NCBI GenBank assembly: GCA_028023455.1
Contig: JAQFVV010000027.1
Location: 9,979,845 to 10,043,844 of the forward strand
Reading direction: 5' to 3'
DNA from: Epiperipatus broadwayi
Lineage: Eukaryota > Onychophora > Udeonychophora > Euonychophora > Peripatidae
DNA: 64,000 nt
Part shown: positions 56,601 through 64,000 of the stretch, piece after piece
Numbering within the stretch: position 1 is the first letter of the stretch
How the letters are laid out: each line of letters begins with the position of its first letter
Position numbers and translations under genes: made by a program
The notes under the pieces: model-generated
Told to the model about the DNA's origin: nothing
The model's input: the letters and a program-made list of their open reading frames with translations, nothing else
The model's database searches: none

Positions 56601-59600
56601 TGGTTTGTTTTTAGACAATTGGCTCCAAATCCATTAAGTAATTAACCTGACAGAAGTTTTTGTCTTGAATTTTCATTGCAATGATGTTTGATTAGGGTAA
56701 GGTTTTCAGTTTCTTTGCAAGGCATATATTGCCTTTGGCAGTGTAACTTCAAACTTCACCATATTAATTAGCATGTATTTTAATTCTAAATAAGTGTACT
56801 CATTATATATGTACTACTCTGCCACTTATTTGAATTATGCCACTTTTCCAATAGGTTGCTTATTATATCTTCAATTTTTATGTTCCTTCTCGCAGCCAAT
56901 ACAATCCACTTAACTCATTTTCAGTATTTGAAAACCACAACTCATACGATGGGCTCTTAAGAGGCTTCAGCCATAATATCATTCACATTTCAAGTTTCTG
57001 GAACATTATTACTTTTCAGTTCTAAAGTCTCAGTAGTTATAATTCATTGCTCTTTCAGTCTACACTTAATTTCTCAATGGTATTCAGCATTATGTTGGCA
57101 TTATTAGTTACAATGCGAAGTACAGGCACTTTTCTATTTCATACTCCTACAAAATAAACTTCTAAACCTAAGAAGATTCTTGCTTATATATCCTTCACTG
57201 CACTATAAAAAATATCTTTTAAGAGTATATATTTATTTCTTCACATTTTCTATTTCATGTTCAATGCTGCCCCTGTGTAAACTATGAATTTTTGCTCTAC
57301 CTCTTTTATTATAACAATTACCGCTAGCCTACAACAGACAGACAAAGATTTCTTTTGTTGAGATGGAAACACAACTGTCTGACCAATTAAATATTTAAAT
57401 AAGATTTGTTTAACCTTTTGATGCTGCAATTCTAAAGCTGGTAAACATTTTTAAGTGTTTGTGTCTTCACTTCATCTATAATTTTAAGCTATTCGGAATA
57501 GTTCCACTTTACTTGATAGCTCAAATTAAACATTTTAGCGGAAACATTTGTTTTTGAACTTGTAGACTTACTAATTATTACTCCAAAAGTTAAAACCTCA
57601 TTAGCATCTCTCATTTCACAAGAGCAATTGTAAATTCTTTTATTGTTACTATATTTATGCCATCTAGTGTCGGCTTTAGTAATCAATACATGCCATACGG
57701 TATTGCTTAATAAATCCCACCATCTGGCATCTATTGATTATTAAAACTTACATTAGATGATATAAAATTAGTGAGAATAGAATAATTGGTTAATGAATAG
57801 CAAGCTAAGGTTAGTCATGTCTTGCTGATCATGTGATGTCTTATTAAGTGCAAATGCAGTTATTATCGTCAATGATAGTAAAACTCGAATATACTATAAT
57901 TTTTTTCTAACTATTCCATTTATCATTGAAGGCATCAAAAAAGGTATTTTACATCATATGATATATGCTTTTAATAATGTTACATGATTTTAACACTATA
58001 ATTCTATTACATATATTGACATTTCTGGAAAACAAATATATGCATTTTAAAACATGCATCCATCTCCTAGTACATATGACCTAGATTCGAATCTGGACTG
58101 AATAATCTTGAAATTTTTTTTCAACAAGCTCATGATCTTTCACAAAATTGGTCATAGATAACCCAGCTGATCATTCTGTATTGGTCAGTAAGTACGTATT
58201 TAGGTACAGAAAAGGCTCAAATCTTCACCACTCAGCAATTGGCAAGCCTAAAGGGAATTACTTTATCCCCTATAAGGAAATATTGGAGAAGTTTTAGTTG
58301 TCAATGAACTATTTAAATAGTGTTATAGTTTAATTCTATATGTATGTAGTTTGCCAGAGTTCTTATTATGCATTTCCATTGAAAATCCTGGATTGAAATA
58401 AAATCTGTTATTAATTGTGGAATGAGAGTCCTTATTGTTTTCTTGACTCACAATCCCACTAAGAAACTTTTTACGAAGGATCAGTCGATGAAACCAAATT
58501 TTTTAAGACCATTTCTCTTAATTAATCATAATTAGTATAAATAATCAAATGATTTGTCACCCACAAGATTATTCAACATTTGAGCATTGGAAATGATCAT
58601 AATAAGCTAAGTTCTGTGAACTGTTGACTCTCGAGTCCAATATTATGGAGAATGTGATAGTGTTATTTCTCCAATTCCAATTCTGCCAACTTGTGGAAGA
58701 TTGAGTAATTACAGATGCCAGATGGTAATATTTAATAAATCTCTATCCTACATCTATTGATTACTAGAGCAAGTTAATAGGGTTACAACAAATTATCGCA
58801 AATCATTTTAAAGCTCTTATTCAACAAATTATGACTCGATATGGAGAGAAGAATATTCTAATATCTTACAAAAGAAAAAAATCAAATATTTCATTAATTA
58901 GAAGATCGTAAGAAGCTCGAGTAATAAAGTGACAACTGGAGTCATGATCCAAGGATCTTGAGCTCCAGATTCTGTTACCATACCACTGCACCAAATCATG
59001 CAGGAGATAAAAAACACTGAAAATATGGGTAAAAAAGTATGAACTTACAAATATACACTGCTTGGAAAGTAGATTCGGAAAGAAAAGATCAACCAGCAGT
59101 ACGATGGATGGGCAACATGATCACCATAATGAATTTACCACTGAAGAGTCTGAAAAAGCTAGATGACACATTGTGAAGCAATGCCATGCTTATGATTTCT
59201 AAAATCTGGCATCGATTTTTATTCTAAAGATCGCGAAAGACCTTATTTCATTTTAACAATTCAATTTCTTAATGGATGTTGAAATCATACTTGAATAATA
59301 CTTTTGCACAGAAATTTTGAAATCAAAATATTTTAGATTCACAATAGTAAGATATACTAATTGCATGCATAATAAAAAAAATTTCTTTAAACGAAAAAAA
59401 AAAAACATGAAATAAAGTTTGGCAATAGCATTTAAGATTACATAGAATTTCTTGTCCAAGAATGCAGCAAACTTAAATATGTCTAATAAATCTCTTAATT
59501 ACAAAATGAAGGGGTGATCAAATGGTATGTTTAATAATTTTTCATCCAACTGTCGAAAAACTGTCAGCCATCTTCCCTTTTATGACTCCCATAAGAACTG

Positions 59601-62600
59601 ATTTCTATTTAGTAATCAAATTTGTTTGATTAAATATTCTTCACAAGATGACTAATGAGAATCCTCTTATAGACTCAATGCATGCAATATTTTGATTAAA
59701 TTTTCATAATTCAGTTGCCAGTTTTAACTATTAAACAGCTTTCTTCAGATAAATAAATATTATTGCTATTTATATTAAAATTAATATGATGAATATACAG
59801 ATAAAATAATAGCAGATGGAATAATTCTTGTGTTTTAAGTAGAACAACTTCGATTATACTTTAAATTTGTAGTAACTCATGTAAAATTTAGTAGTTCTAC
59901 TTTAAATTTGGCGATCAAACAAAAAAAACCAAAAACTTTATGCTTGAATGTCAATCAAATTTCATAAGTTAAAACATAGCAATTCAACAACAAAATATTA
60001 AAAATATTTGTTTTTCTTATGCATTTATTGTTTCCATTTATGTTAAATAAATATTTTTATTATCAGGTTAATATAATATTAATATCATTTATGTTCTTTA
60101 TTACTTTTTTTACAATCCACTATTGATGGTTTCGATTATCCTAGCAATCTTCTTCAGAATCTGTAAGTAGAAGTTCTGAAGAAGATTGCTGGGGTAATCG
60201 AAACCATGAATAGTGGATTGTAAAAAAGCATGAAATTCTGGAGAAGATTGCTGGGGCAATCGAAACTGTCAATACTGAGTTGCAAAAAAGAAATGTAAAA
60301 AGTAATAAAGAATATAAATGATATTAATATTATATGGATTTGGCAATGCAATAAGAAAGATAAAGTTCATAAATATTACCAAAATCACACTTCTTTATTT
60401 TGCTGTAATATCCTATAAATACAATTTATTCAAACCACTTCCAACACTTTTTAGCAAAACTCTTTATTTGTACATAACACTTATCACATGATCACCATCT
60501 CATGCTAGCACATAACTGTTAGTAAACAAGATGGCACTACTATATGGAGACTTTTTGCCTGTTTAGATACACCTATGTTTCGACTGTCCTGCAATCTTCT
60601 TCAGAGCCAGTTCATTTTAATTTTTTGAAAAAAAAAAAACGTTTTTTTTTTAAGAAATTAAAATGAACTGGCTCCGAAGAAGACTGCAGGACAGTCGAAA
60701 CATAGGTGTATGTACAAATAGAGTTTTACTAAAGTGTTCAAAGTGGTTTGGATAAATTGTATGAAAGATAAAGTTATTATCAGGCTAATTATATCATTAT
60801 TATTATTTATATTATTTTTTTTCTATTTTATTATTTCTATTTTATATTAATTCAATATAAATAAAAATCAGTTATATATTTATTTATATGCAATTTCTTT
60901 ATTTTTATCCTAACAATTTTAACTTCCTGTAAATATATAACTAAGAATAATTTCCACTAAGTCAAAATCATTCTTTTTTTGCCTGTATTCTTGTAATCTG
61001 AGGTTTTTGTGTAGCGTTTTTAATTGTTGTAGTATTACAAATAGATAGGTTTGTTTTATTCAGTTTTAAAATTTTAAATTATTTAATATTTATAGAAGGA
61101 AAAAATGTTTCAAATTATAAAAAATTAACAAAGTGAAATTGATAAAAAAAAATACACGGTATATGTCATTCTCTGACACCATTTATTCATTGTTAAATAT
61201 TCCCTTGTGAGATAGTATTTTTCATTGCAACTTTTAAAAAGTGTGAAACAGTAACTTGAACCTTTTACAGAAAAGCATTTTTGTAAATTTAACCTGCAAT
61301 GGCTACAATGCAGTATAGTAATGTAAACACTACAAGTGGTATTTCATACTGCTCCTAAAAAGAATATTTATTTTCAATAAATTTGATTTTTTATTATTAT
61401 AAGTATTATTTACAATAGATATTAAAATATTCGTATAAAAAATTTTTAAAAATATAACCATAAAGTAACAAAAATGGAAAAATAAAAACATTTTTGTTTA
61501 GAATAGCTTCTAAATGGGTTCTGCTGATTACTTTCTTACAATCAGTTATTATAATAAAATAAATTTGCTTTTTATTATTGTAAACATTAGTTACAATAAG
61601 TTTTATAATATCTGTCTAAAAAGTAGAAAAAAATAGCAATTGCCAAAGACAAAGAAAATTTACATCTGTTTAGATTACAAGCGATATGAAATACCACTAA
61701 ATCTAAAAAACGGACATAAAACTTATACTATTTGAACTAAATTCAAACTAATTTGATTTTTAATTAAGTCATTTGAAAATTTATATCAGTTTAATGTATC
61801 AGTTATAGTCACTGCAGATTAAATTGAATACTGATTTGACATCCACAATAGACAAATAACATTAAAATATATCTCCAATATAATTATTAGTTAAATAAAG
61901 TTTGGAATTAATGCACAATACAAACATGTTTTTCCACTTCAAATTATCTTCATAATTTATATGGGACAAATTAGAAAGTGGTGGTAATAGCTCATAATAG
62001 TCAAAGAGTGTTATTCTTTGAATTTGTTCAGTTTAAGCATCTTCATATTTATTTCAGAGCATATGTGCCTGGAAGTGATATTTCAGAGCACATATCTAAT
62101 GATTGGGATTAATAAAACATTTGTAAAATAGAATAGATATGTGGTACCTATAAAAACCATCACATTTAATAATTGTATATGTTGCAATTTTCTCACTTTT
62201 GAAATAAAACAGATAAAATCTACTTAAATATTTTCTGATGGGGTTAAAATAGCTGAAAACAGCCCAGCAAGCCTTTTATTGTCACGGTTCACAATTCAGA
62301 ATTTGTTATTATATAACACCTTATATCTTAGTCAAATAATGAACAAATAGAGGGTGCCAAAGTGTTCTCATTCATAAAGTCTGCAAGTTGTGTAAGGAAG
62401 GCATAAAAAATATTAGGCATCTGTTACTTCAATGTAAATGCTTGGAAACAAAAAGGGTACAAATAATGAAGTTATGGAAGATTAAATATGAACAAAGTAA
62501 TTATACAGAAAGTGAGTTATTGTTTTTTATGCTAGGTTTGGGAAAAGATAAGATGGATTTAGATATGAAGGTCATGAAGTTGACAAAGATTATGTTGTGG

Positions 62601-63885
62601 AAATGGGATGGAGCAGATTATGGAAAAACTTAGGGTGGAGAATGGAAAGGGAAGGTAAAGTGACTAGGAGGTTTCTCTGGGCTAGTTGCTGAGAGATTCC
62701 TGACTCCGTATAAGGAGAAGTCACAGTGCCTCACATCACATGCATCATATCACAATAATATAAACAAAGTGATTATACAGAAAGTGGGTTCTTGGTTTTT
62801 ATACTGGATTTGGAAAAAGATAGGGGGATTTAGATATAAAGGCCATTGAGTTGATAAAGATTATGTTGTAGAAATGGGATGGATCAGGATAGAGAAGAAT
62901 ATGGGAAAAACTTGGGGTGGGAAATGGAAAGATAAGGCAAAGTGGCTAACAGGTTTCTCTGGGCATAGTGGCTAAGAGATTCCTCACTCTGTATAAGGAG
63001 AAGTCACAGTGCATCGCATCGCAATAATAAAAATAAATATGTTAACATATATATTTTGAAATTAAACCATTGAAATTGTCTATATATAATTGAAATGTCT
63101 ATAGCATAATAAAATAATATATTCAAGTATTTGTATAATTGATAGCTCTGAAAAAGATTGTTGCACAGTCGAAACTGTTAGCATAAATGTAAAGAAATTA
63201 CATGGACGTAGTGTGCTTAGGTAAAATGAATTATTATTTAAACTGATTATAATGCAAAAATAAAGTGGCAAAAGAAATGGATTGTTTTCAACTAATAAAT
63301 TCAAAATTGGCATTTAAAGATAAATTTATTAAATGTATTCAAATCAAAATATGACTTGCATGATTTTTATGCCAATCAATTTAAAGACAATTAATTGTGC
63401 AACTTTTTACAATACCGATGTCTTGTAAATAAAATATGTAAAGTTTTTTATCTAAAGGCAAGTAGGAAACCGAATATTTCAATGAATTCCATCATAAATT
63501 TTAAAGAGCCCCCTTATATCATTATCAATCAAATGACAGATTTTTTTATCTTATAAAGTGAATTAATTTTATATTTTTAAGTTGAATTATGGTTACTAAA
63601 ATTTGTCATTTCAAAAATATTTACTTGAAATTTGAATTTATTCCAACATCAATCCTATTTGCACAGAATTTCAAATATTTTATTTTAAATGCATTAATGA
63701 ATTTATTAATGATAGATTATTAGGCATCTTAAAACATGTGACTACATACCTCCAGCACCGGCAAACAAACAAAACAGCACTGGATAACAGAATCTTAAGC
63801 TTATAATAATTACATATTCATGTACAATTGCAGAAAGTAAAAACACCATAAGCATGGCATACGATCGACTCCCTGGGCCAAAGAT
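50600..63885 (-). CDS. SOAT: Sterol O-acyltransferase (SOAT/ACAT), 3' part of the gene
   Basis: Three coding exons joined in frame give the C-terminal 114 residues of an MBOAT-family sterol O-acyltransferase. This is an ER membrane enzyme that esterifies cholesterol with a fatty acyl-CoA for storage. The pieces align in order and without gaps to the human SOAT1 C-terminus from memory: SAIVHEY with the catalytic histidine, CYPVLFCLFAGAG, SWNVFMWITLFMGNG, YSMEWYARANCP (human YSQEWYARQHCP) and FLDYFIPRSW (human FLDYVRPRSW). Splice sites are canonical GT-AG with matching phases (1, then 0). The introns are about 8.6 and 4.4 kb and hold retroelements. The N-terminal exons must lie to the right of this window. 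DGAT1, the nearest relative, lacks the EWYARQHCP-type end. Confidence 0.87.
50666..51539. other. SOAT intron, left part
   Basis: AT-rich; a hammerhead-repeat fragment (GGTAATCATGTGATG, about 51265-51300). Otherwise nothing. Confidence 0.4.
51540..52480 (-). pseudogene. RTE LINE remnant inside the SOAT intron
   Basis: 52477-52199 holds the RT palm (VRQDDSISPKPFTAVLQEIF, YLNHLDFADDVVFANN with FADD) and 52227-51649 the thumb and C-terminus (VGLKINIKKTKVMFN, YKYLGQIINTDGNI, VLTYGSETWTLNRR, WSWAGHIARR). The two frames meet at 52199-52227 through a frameshift. The 3' tail is an ATGATGATGATGA microsatellite. 5'-truncated. It is a typical RTE-1 clade sequence, distinct from the RTE family at 27.9 kb, and has the same orientation as the host gene. 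Confidence 0.8.
52481..52789. other. SOAT intron, nothing recognised
   Basis: No gene or repeat supported. Confidence 0.35.
52790..53290. repeat. Inverted-repeat element, about 500 bp
   Basis: Left 52790-52930 and right 53130-53290 are inverted copies (ACATAGCAATATAGTTTA and its complement; GCCAGCATGTCT against AGACATGCTAAC). Ends resemble AGTGAAAA-type TIRs. Related to 44506-44640. Probably a MITE. Confidence 0.45.
53291..55053. other. SOAT intron with a possible LINE relic
   Basis: 53485-53544 translates as AMVFSVPLYGYESMTLKKN, resembling a LINE RT thumb motif (LYGCESWTLKK); the surroundings are too decayed to confirm. Short ORFs at 53706 and 54335 match nothing. Confidence 0.3.
55054..55196 (-). 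CDS. SOAT: SOAT penultimate coding exon
   Basis: Acceptor TTACTTATTTTCTAG before 55196; donor CTA|GTAAGA after 55054. The split first codon is completed by the G at the end of the upstream exon (phase 1). Encodes SRSWNVFMWITLFMGNG and YSMEWYARANCPMTL; 143 bases. Confidence 0.87.
55197..55961. other. SOAT intron, nothing recognised
   Basis: AT-rich; no repeat or gene supported. Confidence 0.35.
55974..56520 (+). mobile_element. Composite hammerhead (retrozyme-like) element with 12-bp TSD
   Basis: 547 bp between AATATAGAGATT copies (55962-55973 and 56521-56532). Left inverted piece 55974-56082, right direct piece 56083-56520 of 438 bp, close to one full monomer. It includes the region GAACTGAGTTCAGACC, the intact ribozyme and the TTTTGCCTGTTTT end. 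It lies in the SOAT intron, antisense to the gene. Confidence 0.8.
56359..56417 (+). ncRNA. Putative type I hammerhead ribozyme, intact core
   Basis: Outer stem I ATCCAA/TTGGAT (56359-56364, 56412-56417), inner TCCTCA/TGGGGA (56368-56373, 56404-56409), core CTGACGA (56374-56380), stem II GGC-CACAA-GCC, GAAA (56394-56397), stem III with TA loop and cleavage triplet GTC (56401-56403). Same fold as at 29.6 kb with the permitted variable core base (T to C). Confidence 0.7.
56533..57645. other. SOAT intron, nothing recognised
   Basis: No gene or clear repeat. Confidence 0.35.
57646..57800. repeat. Head-to-head family-B repeat pair
   Basis: Left minus piece (ATGCCATCTAGTGTCGGC, 57658-57716) joined to a right plus piece (CATCTGGCATCTATTGATTA to TTAGATGATATAAAA). 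Small version of the inverted composite structure. Confidence 0.45.
57801..60072. other. SOAT intron with scattered repeat relics
   Basis: Family-B fragment near 58700-58765; tRNA-like relic near 58925-58995 matching 9495-9590; a possible LINE C-terminal relic near 59090-59160. No gene. Confidence 0.3.
60073..60335. repeat. Palindromic repeat with CTGAAGA...GAAAC boxes
   Basis: Left arm 60073-60163 is inverted against 60165-60335. The right side carries the box series twice: CTGAAGA, hairpin GATTGC/GTAATC, GAAACC (60177-60209) and a second copy 65 bases later with CTGGAGA. PLE-terminus-like. Confidence 0.5.
60478..60562 (+). mobile_element. Short composite hammerhead-repeat fragment
   Basis: Left inverted ATCACATGATCACC ... 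GTAAACAAG, right direct ATGGCACTACTATATGGAG to TTTTGCCTGTTT. No clear target duplication. Confidence 0.5.
60567..60711. repeat. Hairpin with CTGAAGA...GAAAC boxes in both arms
   Basis: Arms of about 70 bp around an A/T centre (AAAAAAAACGTTTTTTTT). Each arm has the series (C)CGAAGA or CTGAAGA, a hairpin ending in CAGTC, then GAAACATAGG. Same family as 60073-60335 and 63146-63180. Confidence 0.5.
60712..62377. other. SOAT intron, nothing recognised
   Basis: Very AT-rich; no gene or repeat supported. Confidence 0.35.
62378..62755 (+). pseudogene. LINE (CCHC C-terminal type) copy D, 5'-truncated
   Basis: Open from 62388: MCKEGIKNIRHLLLQCKCLE (zinc knuckle), KRVQIMKLWKIKYEQ, FMLGLGKDKMDLDMKV. 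The 3' end reads AAGGAGAAGTCACAGTG followed by CATCACATG-type short repeats, which defines the true 3' terminus of this LINE family. 5' truncation at about 62378 is typical of LINE insertion. Confidence 0.6.
62756..63025 (+). pseudogene. LINE copy E, shorter tandem copy
   Basis: Begins within the same region (GTGATTATACAGAAAGTGGG) and repeats copy D's 3' end including AAGGAGAAGTCACAGTG. Arranged head to tail after copy D. Confidence 0.55.
63026..63749. other. SOAT intron with one PLE-terminus-like motif
   Basis: 63146-63180: CTGAAAA, hairpin GATTGT/ACAGTC, GAAACTGTTAG. Otherwise nothing. Confidence 0.35.
63750..63885 (-). CDS. SOAT: SOAT coding exon with the catalytic histidine
   Basis: Acceptor TTTTTTTTTAG before 63885; donor GGAG|GTATGT after 63750. 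136 bases, 45 codons plus one base (phase 1 exit). Encodes SYAMLMVFLLSAIVHEYVII and CYPVLFCLFAGAG; the H of IVHEY corresponds to the active-site histidine of MBOAT enzymes (His460 in human SOAT1). Confidence 0.87.
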
Positions 63886-64000
63886 CTAAAAAAAAACAAA
63901 AAAACATACAAAATAGTATAATACAAAAACTCTTCTTTTAGTTTATACATAATCTGAACTAGATATTAATCTGTTAAAAAAACAACAACAATGAATTGGC
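63886..64000. other. Upstream SOAT intron, runs off the window
   Basis: Pyrimidine-rich on the minus strand next to the exon; nothing else. Confidence 0.5.

Overview
This is a eukaryotic, strongly AT-rich, intron- and retroelement-dominated stretch of an invertebrate genome. The combination of a MATH-BTB (TDPOZ/SPOP-like) gene, a sterol O-acyltransferase gene with long introns, many Penelope-like elements (PLEs), RTE LINEs and tRNA-derived SINEs fits an arthropod, possibly a chelicerate. That assignment is inference; nothing here proves the taxon.

Host genes are few. A MATH-BTB gene with its whole coding sequence in one exon lies on the plus strand (35971-37020), behind a splice acceptor and before a poly(A) signal. 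The last three coding exons of a sterol O-acyltransferase (SOAT/ACAT, MBOAT family) lie on the minus strand at 63750-63885, 55054-55196 and 50600-50665. They are separated by introns of about 8.6 and 4.4 kb full of repeats, and the 5' exons lie beyond the right edge.

The rest is a record of mobile elements. At 14-25 kb two tandem minus-strand copies of one LINE were hit by insertions: copy A by a 2,052-bp DNA transposon with terminal inverted repeats and an 8-bp target duplication (Merlin-like), copy B by a complete 4.7-kb Ty3/gypsy retrotransposon with a 5-bp target duplication; an L1/Tx1-like LINE adjoins. PLE remnants lie at 1.3, 5.5-6.6, 6.8-7.1, 30.5-32.1, 46.3-46.7 and 47.0-47.2 kb, and RTE-type LINE remnants at 2.1-3.1, 13.2-14.0, 27.9-28.6 and 51.5-52.5 kb. 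A tRNA-derived SINE of about 106 bp occurs three times, twice with clear target duplications.

The most interesting system is a dispersed non-autonomous repeat with a monomer of about 455 bp. Each full copy contains what folds as a type I hammerhead self-cleaving ribozyme: core CTGAYGA...GAAA, a minimal stem III closed over two bases, cleavage triplet GTC, and a stem I split by an internal loop. Four copies (2.9, 29.6, 38.7 and 56.4 kb) retain the whole core. Stem I and stem II keep pairing in diverged copies that have different sequences. Most copies are composites in which an inverted 5' piece is joined head-to-head to a direct piece, the whole flanked by one target duplication of 10-13 bp. 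That resembles Penelope integration products and metazoan retrozymes. Several other palindromic repeats carry related or decayed motifs.
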